Origin: Apostichopus japonicus
Taxonomy: Eukaryota; Echinodermata; Holothuroidea; Aspidochirotida; Stichopodidae
Length of the DNA stretch: 64,000 nucleotides
Direction of reading: 5' to 3'
Assembly: GCF_037975245.1 (NCBI RefSeq)
Contig: NC_092575.1
Coordinates: 16,321,310-16,385,309, forward strand
Position numbers and translations under genes: made by a program. Positions 1-14,322 of this stretch are shown here, one piece after another; position 1 is the first letter of the stretch, and each line of letters opens with the position of its first letter. Below the pieces are notes generated by a model, which saw nothing but the letters and a program-made list of their open reading frames with translations, searched no databases and was not told the DNA's origin.

Positions 1-1157
1 GTACATTTTAATGTCGGCAGAGTGTGTAAATTAGGTGCCACTGCTGGTATCGTAGCTCAAGATAACAAAGTTAAAATATAAAATGCATAACTTGCATGGT
101 CAAATTAAAATATCGTTTAATTTAGGTGACAATTAAAACAGCTTTTTCCCCAACATTGACAGCCAACTCGGAGACTAAACTCCACCAAACATTTCACCAG
201 AAGTCATCAATGCTGAATAAAAAAGGCCACTGCACGCTCAACATGTAGACAATTAGCACTTTCTCCTTTTATAAGCCCTCCTCCTTGCCCCCTCTCCCCC
301 CTTTTTTCTAGCCTCTCCTTGTTTCCAACTCCCGTGACCATGAATTTAGCCAAGAGTTATAAGTGAATCGTTTGTTGAACATGTTGCACGAATCGGGAGC
401 ATGCCACCCCTTCCTCTGTGCTCCAACCTAGCTTTGGGCCTGTTTCCAAATCTTCTAACTAAAAACTTCTAACTAAAACTTATCCCCTTCATAAAACTAT
501 CCATCATCGACCTTTACAATTGAGGCGTGAGTAAATATTTGTGACTCTGACAGACCGAAATTGTACCACTTTAAGCCTCCTGAGAGAAGCAAATTTCTTC
601 AAATTAGATCTGCCTACCAGTCAGTGAGGTGAACCAAGACTGTTGCAGGACCCCTACCAGGCTTTCGGGTGGCTTTTAGAGTCTGCAACAAATCTTGGTC
701 AAAAAGCACGTTCGAAATTGGATTGCTGTAAAATTTTCTCTCTATTTCATCGTCACCTCCCATGCTGTCAGTGCTCAAGCATAAGGAAAAAAAGAAGGCC
801 TCCAATAAACCAATTGGCAACTTCGCCTTGGTAATGAACCATGCCGGTCTTGAACACAGAAACACCATGCAGAGAGCACAACTGTTAAAGTATGCTAGGT
901 GCAAGAATTGCCCTTAGGCCACAAAACCCAACTACTGTACAAACCAGTATGGCCGGTGATATGCTTCTCCGCTCCTTAGACTTTACTATCAGTATATGTA
1001 GTATATATACTAGTATATATAGTATATATATATATGTAGTATATATATATAAAGTATATATAGTATATATATATAGTAAAAATAAAATAAAACTGTTAGC
1101 AAACTGCTTATATCCACTAGAGAGCCTGTGTAGGAGAATGTGTAAAAATATGTTGGC

Positions 1158-1228
1158 CTGACGTTTCGATCCTAGCAGGATCTTCTTCTTAGACTTTGAA
1201 GAAGATCCTGCTAGGATTGAAACGTCAG
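1158..1228. repeat. Hairpin: head-to-head copies of a dispersed repeat
   Basis: Two 31-base arms separated by 9 bases; arms read CTGACGTTTCGATCCTAGCA and continue to GGATCTTCTTC, with one mismatch. The same core (GATCCTG..., GAAACGTCAGGCC) recurs singly at 8023-8053 and, diverged, at 58137-58172. Confidence 0.85.
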
Positions 1229-3499
1229 ACTAACTTACTTTTACACATATATATATATAGTATGTATACTAGTATATATGTATACTATATTATAACCAAC
1301 TACACATTCAAAAAGCATCCATAGGATGTGGTATTTAAGAGCGGCCTCAAGCCTTTCTGAGATCAATCACAGACATGAAAGAGAGAGAAGGAAGCAAATT
1401 TTGTTTTTTCTTTTAATTTCAAGCACCGCCATCTTACATGTCTATTCTGGCAGATTGAACGCTGACTTTCAAGAAAAACGAAGGAGAGAACAAACTAAGC
1501 TCATGAAGCGATGTATGCTCAAGAAAAATGATTAAGAAATGAAAAATGAAAAAAATGAAAAAAGGGACAGATGATGAAGTTGACATGCAGCAACAAGCAT
1601 CCAGTTTACTGAATCTCCAACTGTGTTGGTTGAAAGACAAGAGATAAGGTTGTGACCTCACCCTGGGTACCTTTGAAACTGATCTGTAATTGTTACAATT
1701 GGCATTCTGGGAGCGAGGAGAAAAATTTCGAAGGGATTAGTTAAAAAGAGTATTTGCTTTGGGAAAAGACCAAAGTGAGAGACTTTTACCTTGTCTCCCA
1801 TTGCCGTATTGACAAAGTCAATTTACGTCCACGGACGGAAGCAAAAGATAGGTGGAATCGGGTTCGAGGTGGATATCGATCCTAGATCTGGGAGGGAAAA
1901 AATATCATCTCGCACACAATTGTCACTCATTCCCCCCGTTTCTTGTTAAACATTTGAAAGTTTTCAGCAGTTGACAAGCTTGTGTATCCAGTGTAGGGTG
2001 GTTTTGGGGTTCAACCGTTGCTTTACTCTGTGTGGTCCATATTTTGATGGTTGAACATTACCCTCAATCTGTGGAGATGGCAGGCTTCGATATTTTACCT
2101 TCCAGAACAAAGGACATACGAATCCATTTAGTATATTCACTAGATTGCTTGACTAATATGTAAATTGACCCTGCAGTTGACTAACATGTAAATTCATGTT
2201 GCAGTTGCCCCACAGTAGCCATCAATTCTGCAAATTACTCTCGCCTCCCTTTCCTCCCATCTCCATCCACCTCCCCATCGCTACCTCCCTCTCCCCTCCC
2301 CCCCCCCCCTCCCCCAAATGACCCCTTTCCACGTTGCAAAAACTTTGATAGATCAGTTTTCTCCTCTGTGTACAGTAATTGAAAGTTATCGATGAAAAAA
2401 CTATATTTTAGTGGACCAACCTCTACAGAGAACATTTGATATACTAATCTGGGCTCTTTGGGGATTTAACCTGCATGAGAAAGTAAAAAGTAGCAAATTT
2501 GTAGAAATTTAGACCTGTACAGAACTAAATCATGGGAACTTGGCGATTGGTTTGTGCAGAGAGGTGGAAGGTTACGAGGATTAGGAGAGAGGCTTAGCAT
2601 AAGCCTAGGTGGACTCGGATTTTTAAAGGTTGCCCTGTGGTCAGCTGGGAGCTTCGATGACCCATGGAGTTTACCTCCATGGATGACCTATTAACCTGTG
2701 ATGTGATAGTAGGGAACTATGTTTAGGGGAATTATGTACAGTACATAGCCATGACTGAATCAGTAGACTGCCATTAAAGACCTGTAAATTAAATTTTGAC
2801 ATGTATGTTGTAGAGTATTAAGAAGAAAAAAAAATACACTGCTAGCTTTTCTTGAAAATAGACCATCTTTGCATTAGAGTCTCATGGATTTAAGTGGCTG
2901 AAATACTTAGTCTAGTACACAGACATATTGTACAATTTACCTGTAGGTCACTACCTATAAGAAGCACCACTAGTCTTCAAGTAAGGCTTATATGCACTAT
3001 AGTGTACTGCAGGTTGTCTGAGGGTCATTCGATCAACATTTTTTTTTTCACATTTTAATCGACTCTGATACAGTACATACTACATTCCTTAGTTAGTATA
3101 AACATCTAACAAATTTGTTTATCCAATTACTAACTTTTCTTGGCCCTACATTTTTCATACAGGTTCTTAGGACTAGCCATTTCATTTTTGTTACCAATAC
3201 CCGTAAAATTGTTAGACTTCACGGCTTGATGGTCTAACAGGTAACATCCTACTGCACTGTATGAATTGAAGCACTCGAAGGACAAACACTTCATATTACA
3301 ATCAAATTTAATACTTCATATGGTTCATTACAGAAAATATATGCAAAATGTCACCAGACTAGCAAAATTTGTCACATATGGCACAAACATTAAAGTACCA
3401 AATACCAATTAGTTTACTTTACTAAGGCTAAGTACTAAGTAACAGGCCTTTATTCTAAGTTAGCAACTGTATGGTGTGTGCACACTATCAGTAACCATA

Positions 3500-3910
3500 C
3501 AAATTAGGCATGCACTATGTATACAGGTGGAACAACATCACTGATGATAAAACAGTTTGAAATCAAACTGTACGAAATTGACTGCATGGGAATACTTTAA
3601 CCGGTCCATTGCATCGCAAATTGCTACTTTGTGAAATGGTCAAATTAGGCATGCACTATGTATATAGGTGGAACAACATCACTGATGATAAAACAGTTTC
3701 AAATCAAACTGTATGAAAGTGACTGCATGGGAATACTTTATCCAGTCCATTTCATCGCAAAATTCTACTTTGTAAAATGGTCAAATTAGGCATGCACTAT
3801 GTTTATACTGTAGGTGGAACAACATCACCGAGGATATTGAAACAGTTTGAAATCAAACTGTATAAAAGTGACTACATACTAGGGAATACTTTACACTGTC
3901 CAAAATGCTA
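3500..3910 (+). repeat. Tandem triplication, unit about 141 bp
   Basis: Copies begin at 3500, 3641 and 3782 with CAAATTAGGCATGCACTATG. Each includes an internal short inverted repeat (ACAGTTTGAAATCAAACTGT). Third copy is most diverged at its 3' end. Confidence 0.85.
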
Positions 3911-6900
3911 AAGAAATGATCAAGTTGCTAGACAAGTCCAAGATTTATAGCAGTAGTTGTTTAACATAGGAACCATCCATTATTTGCAAAATTCAGAAAT
4001 TAAAGAGGAATCAAATCTGCTACACAAAATTTGAACAATAAATTATTCCCTAAATTCCTATATTTAAAAAATCACTAAATTAATCATATAAAATAATGGT
4101 TTCTGAAATGATCAAGCAGAGAATTTATTTAACCACTTTAAAACCATTTTAAGTCATTTAAAATATCGCCGAAAGTGAGTTCTTTCGATTCTTCAATTTA
4201 CGTACACAAATTTTTTCACAACTGCAAGAAGACAAAGATCATTCACAGTATATGAATATTGATGAATGGAGAATAACTGCTAAATAAGGTGAAACATATT
4301 CCATATCCAGTTCAGTTAGATGTCATATAATTCTAGCCGCATGACAGATACGATATTAAACTTTGTTCACCTGTACGCTACAAGCTGATTAGTTACAGTA
4401 ATTAGAGTGCCCCCCAAAACAAGTAGACTACAATGTGTTCAGAGTCCAGATAGATATGTTAAGATCTGCTATATATCCCATTGTATATTATCAATATGAA
4501 GGAATATGTACAGTTAACTCAAGAACCATATTTTGTTTTTATCAAAGTTCACCTTTGGAGTCGGTGGTTTGTAGTATCTTAGGTTTGTAGTATCTTAATG
4601 ACTTGTAAAATCTGATGATTCTTTGATACCATATATAGTCTAGATTAATGTAGAGGGGAAGGACGTCTGAAATGATCATGCATGCCATCATACATATCAT
4701 CTACAACATGCAATTTGAATTTCACAGGATTTCAACTTTTAACTTTTTGGAAGCTGTGCATTTGGGAGAAAATGTTAATTTGATACATGAATGAGTTGAT
4801 TGATACATGAATTTAAACAACCTGTAGGCTATGCATTTGAGAGAAAAAATATATTTAAAAAAAAAAAGAAGGTAAATTGATACTGAGGCATTGTCATGAA
4901 CATTTTGTACATGGTCAATAGCAATACCTGTACTTATACGGAAAGGCCAAAAATTTTACTCTATAAATGATTCATCCGATCAAAAACAATTACTGTGCTA
5001 CATTTTCATTACTTTTCAATGTACCAGAGTTTATTTTTCATGTTACCAGATATTAACCTTCTAGTACTGCAGCAGGGGTTGGGGTGGGGATGGGGCTCAT
5101 CAGTCATCACTCAAAGAGACTTGATATTAAACAACCTGTTAGAGGCCCAGTCTATTCTGTTTAGAGATATTTAGGAAAACATTTAGACTTGTGGTCTCCA
5201 TGCACATTATAACAGTTTTATGCAAATATATTTATAAATAAATTTAATTTATATAAAAACTTATTTTGCCTTGGACATATATATGTTGTTAGGAACACCA
5301 TCTTGATTATAAAACTGATGTGAGTAAATTAAGATTTTTACAAATTAGAATCACAACTGAACAACACTACAGTCTGATCAGATGATACAGACCTCACTAT
5401 CAACTTTGCCTTAACGGAACATCCTGGACATAAGACAAACTTTAAAGGCAGAATAAATTCAAAATAGCAGCATAGACATAGAGAATTTTATTATATTTTA
5501 TTTTATTTATATATATATATTTTAAATTTTTATTTTTAATTTAATTTTATTTATATGTTGTACACAGTTAGTTACAGCATTCAGTTTTGAAGTCAGCTAC
5601 TCAAATTTTTTTTTTTGCTTTCTGCTTCTGGATGTGGTGCTTAAATGTAACCTGCACTGACAAAATGATACATGTTTTAATCAAATAAAAAATATCAGGT
5701 TCTACAGGTCATGCCTGTTCACTGTAAATTATAAAGTGAATTTATATGAACATTACATGATGTTCACCCAGACACACCCACCTACAGAATATCACTAAAT
5801 TTAAAGTTTATTTTCAAAAATATATAATATTCAAACAATTACATAATATTACTAAACACAAATGTGCAGCATTGTTACATATTAACAAATTCATGAAATT
5901 GAAAATTAATCTAAATTTATCAACAGAAAAACTTTTGAACTATTTACTACTTTCTCCAAAAATCTATACCTAGGAATAGTATTATCAGTAGAATTAATTG
6001 AAGGTACTGCATTTTACAAGTGCAAATGTTTGCCTCATCTTGGAGAAAGAGATATTTATAGTACAATAGCATTCCAAACAGGATAATACTTTTAATTTTG
6101 CAAGCTGATAGCCCTTCACTATACACTTTTTCCAACCCATATGTACAATTTTAAGATGTATCATTTGCAAGATCATTACATGTATCGACCAGGCTTCACT
6201 TTCTTCCCAAAAGTTGCAAAAATGTTATCACTGCTATATTATGTCATACAACTGAGATTTGTAAGAATGTAAATCAATTTTGAGCTCAAACGTCAGGAGT
6301 TTATTGCACCTACCGTTGGCCTAAATTAATTATTTTGTGTCGTTAAGGTTGCACCGAGGCCAAGGACAAATTTAATAATAACAATTTTAACAATGATAAT
6401 TTTCAAATGTTACCTGCCATTCTATTGGAATATTATATTATGGCACCCTGTCATAAACAATATTGAAATATAGACTTGCACATAAACATGTACTATAAGT
6501 CCTGATAGTGGCCTACTGTAACCACTACCCAGCACACAACAGCAATTACAGCATTATCTAGTACTATACTTGTAGTGTAAGTACTGTTATTCATTAAGTT
6601 ACCACCTGAGTCATTTCTGGGGTTTACAGTGTTGACAACTTTGACAAGACTTAGTTTTGCAATTCTCTTGCTATTCCCAGATTATCATGTTAGTCAATAA
6701 CATACCAATTTCCCACCGCTGGATAGCCAAACGTTTAGGCTAGATTATATGTATCCATGTTGTGGATACATAATTACTAGAAAACATTGTCTAACTCTAA
6801 CAACATTTGTAAGCCACAAGAGAGATTGTTAATATTTTGATTGGTATTAAAGTACAATATTCCTTCTATTTTCCTTTTTTGGTCGCAACCAGTAAGGAAT

Positions 6901-7310
6901 ACACAATTGCCATGCAAAAGCTATGAAAGCAATTGTATGTAACAGTCATATGAATTGAAGAAACTGTATGATTGCCATACCATACGGTAATGGTACAGGA
7001 ATGGGGGACCTACTGTACACAGTATAAATTCAGTTTACAAATCCGTATTACTATCAGCATTTCAATAACAAGAATCCTACAGGGTACAGACCACTGATAA
7101 TGGAGGGCAAAGGCCCATGTACACTGCAAATACTGAATGTTAGCTACGGACACACTAGTACTACCTCGTCCATGAAACCAATTCTTGTGGTGTATTGTAC
7201 TGGTAGGTACTGACCGTACTACAGTCGGCCTACACTAACTTTATGTATACGTACTAACGATTGAAAGACCAAAAACGCTTATCACGAAATGTGACTATAA
7301 TAGAACTTAC

Positions 7311-7374
7311 CACTGTTGAAAATTATTCCAAACTGTAAGCACCAGATTATGAAAGAGAACCAATTCCTATCCAT
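7311..7374 (-). CDS. Candidate first coding exon with signal peptide, unidentified gene
   Basis: Minus strand: ATG in good context (A at -3, G at +4), then MDRNWFSFIIWCLQFGIIFN, Ser, one base, and a consensus GTAAGT donor at 7310-7305. The hydrophobic core FIIWCLQFGIIF after one Arg looks like a secretion signal or signal anchor. A pyrimidine-rich acceptor (tttatttattttttag) ends at 7407, so the exon may run 7406-7311 with a non-coding exon farther upstream. No later exon is recognised in 1-7300; the remainder would lie to the left of the window. No function can be given. Confidence 0.35.
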
Positions 7375-8561
7375 CCTGTCTACCGTATTAGGAAAATACA
7401 GGACCACTAAAAAATAAATAAAGATACAATCAGTCCTCAGCGTTCAGTTTATCTCATCATTCTGTATGTCCAACGTACAAGTACTACGATCGACTCGTTC
7501 TCCTGAGATGTTGATCGGTTGAGAAGATTACTGCAACTGTGGGAGCAATAACATACGATAAACCCTCAAACGCACTGAAAACGAGATCACAGATAAACTC
7601 ACAGACAGATCAGAAAACATCGCTCACTTGTAGTGTGGTGATAGGAATGAGTCATTCGGTGTACTATAAAGGAAGAATGCTTTGAACCAATTGAATACGA
7701 CACGGGATTTTGTTTTCATCTGGTTCAGGGATTGTTCTGTCAAGGAGATTGTATCGGCGGGCCCTAATGGCGTAGTGGATAGAAGTATACTATTTTATGC
7801 AAAATGGTTTATCTGTGCCACACAATTTCACAAACAGCAACGTTAGGCACATATAGGTAACTGTCTTTTTGTGTAAAACATTGAAGGGTAGGATCACGTT
7901 TTTTTTTAATTGAACAGAGCAACAACTGTAAACAATGTGCTTATCTACTTGCCAAAAAAAAATCATGTGTAGTAAATATAGGACGTAGTTAATAATAATC
8001 ATAGCGTATGTTCTTATAAGAAGATCCTGCATGGAGTGAAACGTCAGGCCTTCTAACTTTTATTAGTTTTTTTTTCTTCTTTCAAATGGTCATCATCACC
8101 ATAGAGTCACTCATCTGAGAATAAATGGGACTAATGGTCATAGCGGGTGTGATGTCACGCTGATCATTCATCCAGTGGGTAGATTGGTAACTGAATAATT
8201 ACCAGATGTATACTAAGTTGTCATGGAAACCTACAGAACAGCTAATTAGCGACAATTGAAATGTTATTTTCACGTTATAAATATTTGATAATTTTATCCC
8301 CGCTATTCTATTCATAACATTCACTTATTTTTCGGTACATGACATTGATATCTTACTGAAATTTGTGTAATGTTTTATTCTTTTACAAGAACGTCATTTT
8401 GTGGTTCTGGAAATTACACTCCCGGACCAGCACTCATTTACGGTGGACCAAATTTGACTTCAAACCCACTGGTCGATCAAACCAGTTCCCTTTGATCTAT
8501 CGATACGTGTGAAAGAGACGTAAAAAGAGTGACCACTTCCTCACGGTAAGTAATTGAATAA

Positions 8562-8727
8562 GGGGTTAATCAACGGTCTAGCGTGCGTTACTCACAGGAT
8601 TAATGCACGATCGGGGGATAATGCAAGCGATGCACGAGGGCGGAGCCCGAGTGCATCCAGCGATAGCATTAACACCCGGAGTGCATTAATCATGTGAGTA
8701 ACGCACGCTAGACCGTTGATTAACCCC
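8562..8727. mobile_element. Foldback MITE
   Basis: Nearly the whole 166 bases is an inverted repeat: arms start GGGGTTAATCAACGGTCTAG and continue CGTGCGTTACTCACA for about 45 bases with one or two mismatches. The subsequence GTGCGTTACTCACAGGATTAA recurs at about 8834-8854. No clear target duplication. Confidence 0.8.
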
Positions 8728-11700
8728 GTTCATTCATACACTACCATTTGTGTGGGGGAAAAAATCATAAAACAAAACATTTTTGGTTACATATAACCAA
8801 AGATTTATTAAAGTGATGCCCCGTAATTTTACCGTGCGTTACTCACAGGATTAACCACGGTCAGCTGACCTGAATGGACCAATAGGATTTAGGAATCTTT
8901 ACTAAGTATGAATGAACTGTGGTTGACGTTTGGTCGTGTACTCCATTTTGCCCCCATATCCTCAAATCCTCCCAGTATAAGACCGTACACTATATTCCAA
9001 ACAAATCTCATCACATAAATTGATTGTTAATGTCTTGTAACCGCGACTGTATTCCAATGCGTGAACAAACTCTATACTCTCCTGGATTTTATTTTCTCTG
9101 TGGTCGGTCGGGTTTTGTGTGAAACAACCTTTCAATGGGTTTTAAAGCAATGATTGTATCTCTTTCGATTTTGTTCCTTCAGGATAAGTTAATTATAAGC
9201 TTAACTCAGAATAGAGAAATCCCAAAGGGCCATAATAAATTCGTTGAAAACACATCGGGTGGCCACTTACAATAGTCGGTAAAGGTTTGTCACAAAGATA
9301 CGCGGTTATTTTATGACTTCTTACGAATTACTAAAACATTCATTGTGGGAAATGAGTACACTATCCTATTCAATACTAACGGAATGTCTATTGTCATCAA
9401 AAACCGTCTTGTCATAATAAAGTTCAGCCATTTCTAAAGGCTTTAATTCGAAGATTCTCTTGTTTCTTTCATTAGTTTATTCCAGATCTAACCTTTCTAA
9501 ACATTCTATTACTGGAATGTTATTCAATTTAAAATAAGTCCTTTTGTAAATAAATTGGATGTTATCTCTCTTTCTTCGTTTTTGACAATCTATTTTTTTT
9601 TTTACTTTTTTTATTCTTCTTATAAATACATGCAACACAGGACGTGTAAATTAAAGCGTACAACATTTTATAGACCTATATCTGCAAGCTATAAAAAAAA
9701 TCTTCCTATTCTGTTTGTTTTATTTTCCCAGTTTTCTCACTCCCCTCGTGCGGCTCTTACTCGAGTTCTCTAATCTTTTCTAAAATTTTCCATTATGGCT
9801 CCATTTTTGTTTCTGGACATTATGAGCGGCTTTTCTCAAAGAAAGATCGATGCAGTTTAAAATATGATCATCAAAAACCTTAAAAAGACCAAATCAGCAA
9901 ACATATAATTTGCAATATCGTGTTCAAGAGAAAATCAATAACTCGTCCATCTGCGAACCGGTTTCCTTTCATCTCTAGTTACTTTTTACTTATCCCTTAT
10001 AACGTTTTTATTTGAACGATTTTGTATTATAATCGATAGAGCATATATATATACTGTAAAATTGTAACACTAAATACACGGCACTTGATTAATTGTGTAA
10101 TGAGAATATTGAATACTTCGGTACGCGATACGCGATACGATTAGCATCATGCGTATAGAAAATATCATAAAGCCTTTAGGGTATACATTTTTAACCCTAA
10201 CTCATTTGTTTACTTTTTTGAATACTTAACTTGTGTAAAATGGTTTCAATTTCAACAAGGTGTTTTCTGTATCTTTATGTTCATTGTACGCCAACATAAG
10301 CTTTGACTTTATATAAATCTACAACGTGTGTACACCTTAAAGAATAAACAGTGACATCAACTATAGAGCCCCAACAACACCAGTGGATGGTTGGGTAATT
10401 GGGCTGCAATATTTAAAGGGATATTCCAGTGGGTGAAATTCGTCATTTAATAAACTTACTGGAAAATTTTCCGGGACTTTGTATGTCGAAACCGTACTAT
10501 CCTCATAACAGTTTAGGACACGGGAATAAAATTTTTCAAAATTTGGTTAAAATTTTTCTGGCAACAGCAGAGTTGGTTATGTCATCACATGGCAATTGAG
10601 CTGAAAAGTCTTTGGATTTGCTCGGAAGCAAACCCAAAGCCGTTAAGGAAGTTGCTAGTCAGTCACAATCTCCCTACCCCTCCTTTAATGATAATTTTGG
10701 ATTTGTTCCTTTGTTTTAATCTCTTCTTATGCATTAATATTCAAGAAGGGTCTCTAATGTCACCCCCCCCCCCCCCCCGCAATGCCATCCGTTTTAATGT
10801 TTAATCACCGAGCTACTCTTTTGTAAAAGCTGTTGTTCCGTAACATCACATCGATGGTAAAATAGTATTAATTTGAACCTGCTTGATGCAGTAAAAATAG
10901 AACCAGTAATTACATCAGACATAGTGGTATATATACGAGCTATATATTTTATGTAAATTACATTGCTATCCGTTGGGACGTCAAAACAAAGCCTTGGGAC
11001 AAGTACGATATGCAGATATCCAATCGAAAATAGTGAGTGAAGCGTTAAGTTACATGTAGAGGGCGCTATACAACAGCTTACGGGATAAGCTTAAACTACA
11101 GGAAGTTATGTACTAATTAAGTATATACTGTAAAATTATGTTCACATCTCTTCTTGTCTTCAATTAGGACGTTTTATATTGCTAAACTAAAACGGTATGT
11201 AAATATGTGGGTGTGGGAAGGGGTGGTGTGTGTGGGGGGGGGGGTGAAGAGGGGGTTGTTAGAGGGAATGTGGTTTGACTCTACAGTTTTATGGATACTT
11301 GCAAAACCAGCAAGGTCTCTGACTCAGACAGTGTTTAAAACTTTTATGCATAACTCTACCATTACTTTCTGAAGGCCGTCTACTAGAAATGGATCGTTCG
11401 ATGAGAAAACCGCCATTGAAAATTGTGAGTAGGTATATATGTACATCTGGATGCCGATTTTCCTTCCCCATATTTTTTTTTTTATATATATATTTTTTAT
11501 TGCGGACGAAAATTATGAACCGTGACGTTACATCGAAGTAAGATTTATTTTCTAATTCCACCTGCTAAGGTATAATTACACGGAGCTATATATAAAGAGA
11601 GAGGGAGATGCCACAAGCTGAGTGAATCAATTCTACTGAGTGAATCAATTCTACTGTTAAAAAGCTTAACCAGAGCCGGAAGTTTTAATAAGTCTATTGT

Positions 11701-12772
11701 CCTGTTCACGAATAGAGGCTTAACTTCTATTACTAAATAAATTACTAGAAAGATTTTGTGACGCATGCGAGATTCTCTAAAATGTGTTTTAATTTATTTT
11801 ATTTTACATTTCAAGGGTAAAACTGATTTAGCGATACAAACGCAAACCGCTTATCTTACATGAAGCCCTGAAACATAATTTACAATTAAAGGAAAACAGA
11901 TATTAAACTGACACAAACATTTAGATAACAAATTAAAGTAAGAATAAAAGACAAAATAAAATCATAAAGAACACTGTAATAGGAGTACAACGAGTAAATA
12001 GAATAGTTATAGTGCTTATAACCTCATCAGCTATAGATTAATCATGAACTTCGAAATCTTAGATTGAAAAACCACCAATTCTATAGATTGAATTTTCAAT
12101 CAAAACAAATAGCTATAAAAACAATTTCAATTGGTGAATAACTCAAAATCTGGGGCCGTGTTGAAAAATTCCATGGCAATCGATCTGCTAAAAAAAATAT
12201 ATATATACAGGGGAGGTGATTATTTAAAAGGTCCGCCAAAATGATTGTTCTACACATATATACACGAAGAAACACGAAGATTAAGCATATTATGAAGCAA
12301 AATAATATATCAGATAAATGCCTCTCTCTCTTACTGTAAGTATCTCTGATCTTGTATTGTCAGCTTGACCTAAAAATAACATCAATGTGTTGATTATGGA
12401 TTACACTGCGAAGGAAACTCAATTGAATGATTTTCTTTCCTATTCTGCTGAAAAGGATTCAACTCAAAGGATAAAAGTGATCGAAAACCCGAAGCACACG
12501 GAAAAAAATGATAAAACGAACATACTTTTCATATCCCAAAGCGTTAACCGGGTTATGGGTGCAACATGATAAGTGGTTTGTTCATATATTTATATTTATC
12601 TGATCAGACTTCGGGTTCATTTCAAGGAGACCTATATCTTAACTTCTAATTGTGATTGGAGGGGGGGGGTGGGGGGGGGTCTTGTGAGACTTGTTCAAGT
12701 CTTCCAAATATGAAAGAAAGAGTTATTGCAACTTCAACGACACCAGCCAGGGTTGTAATATAGGCTACACAT

Positions 12773-13107
12773 TCATAGGCGTAGGAGCCCAATTTGATTT
12801 GGGGGCGGGGGGGGGGGGCTGTAATTACGACTTGCCCGAAAAATGTAATCAAAATTTTATACATGTTAATGTACATATCATAAAGGCATGCATCGGTTAT
12901 TACATCGCATGTCAATTACATACAATCATTTGCCGTGTTATTACCCGTCCATATTGGTTATAATTTTTGGGGAAGTCGTTCCAAAAATAATAATATAAGT
13001 TTAAACCATTAATTGCAAATTAATTTTCTTTTAGTAGGTGCCCGAAAAATTCTCAGCATATTGCCCGAATTTTTCACAAAAATATTTGGTGGGGGGGGGG
13101 GGGGGCT
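12773..13107 (+). mobile_element. Interspersed repeat, copy 1 (poly-G ended)
   Basis: About 335 bases alignable by eye to 30769-31107: ATAGGC..TAGGAGCC at the left, GACTTGCCCGAAAAAT, then GTGCCCGAAAAATTCTCAGC, ending in a long G run and CTGCA. Right end is more diverged than in copy 2. Confidence 0.8.
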
Positions 13108-14159
13108 GCACATTACACATTACTGGTAAGGCTAGATACGTCAACTGTCTATCACAATGTGGTAGGTCCGGTTTCGTTGTTGATTTCATAGTTTTTGTCA
13201 CCTTTTTTTTTTACAAGCATTTGAAGAAAAAAAGACTCATTTGATGATGATATTAATTTGTTCCGAAAGTATGCTTTAAGTTTTTAGACACTTGGACACA
13301 CAAACCATTATCTAATATGTATACACTGTCTCACAGAGCACAATGTGTTGTAAAGGCTCTGTATAACGCCTATACATAACTTTTAAATTGGATGTCTTCC
13401 CACTAGTTAAGTAACCTCCAGTCTTTCTCTCCAATGTGAATTATCATCCACTATTGAAACTTCAAGTAGTTCTCTTTTCCAATCTTACAACAAATTTGTG
13501 ATTAATGATGGTACACCGTTAATGAGTTTCTAACTCTGTCCTACGGATCAATAGTTATTTTTATCATCGAGGAACAGCTTACCATGAGATAAGCGGGTTT
13601 GTATGCCCTCAAACTAGCTACAAAAGCGAGCAGCTCTCCTCCAGACGGTTAGATCAAAGCACACACTCGGTCATCCATAAATGTTATCCAAGTGAAACGA
13701 CAGAACCGCAAACACAAATCGGTCAAACAATCATCAAGAATATATACATACTGGTATATACAGAGAGAGCCTTCTTAGTGCATGTGTGTGTATAGTATAT
13801 ATAGGGAACTATTATATGCCCGGTCAATGGGTATAATGATAAAATAACTATGTGCGGATATCGTATGTAAAAGTTTATTAGTGTATCAGTGAATAATGGT
13901 AAACAGATGGATTTGCCTATACAGAGTATTGACTGGATAATGATGCCTCGTCCTTGTTAATGTCTCAATGATTTCATATGTTCTTTATATGGATAATTTT
14001 TCAAGAATGTTTATTGACTTTAAAATTATTTACATCGATTTTTTTTCGATTTAGAACTTTTCTTTATTAAATTACGTCATGACACATAATATATAGGCGA
14101 ATATCATGTTGGTCATTGGTAGTTGAATTTATGTGCTCTGTTTATCTTTTATAATTTAT

Positions 14160-14322
<163 letters not shown>

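Larger units (their letters stand above)
1..7310. other. AT-rich gene-free region
   Basis: No exon recognised. Contains a (TA)-rich tract at about 990-1080, a perfect-loop hairpin repeat at 1158-1228, a C12 run near 2298-2309, a triplicated 141-bp unit at 3500-3910 and long AT-rich stretches (for example 5480-5560). It could be an intron or 3' untranslated sequence of the gene suspected at 7.3 kb. Confidence 0.5.

Noticed and set aside
7760-7790. A-box-like TGGCGTAGTGG suggesting a tRNA gene
   Set aside because: No B box or cloverleaf follows within 100 bases.
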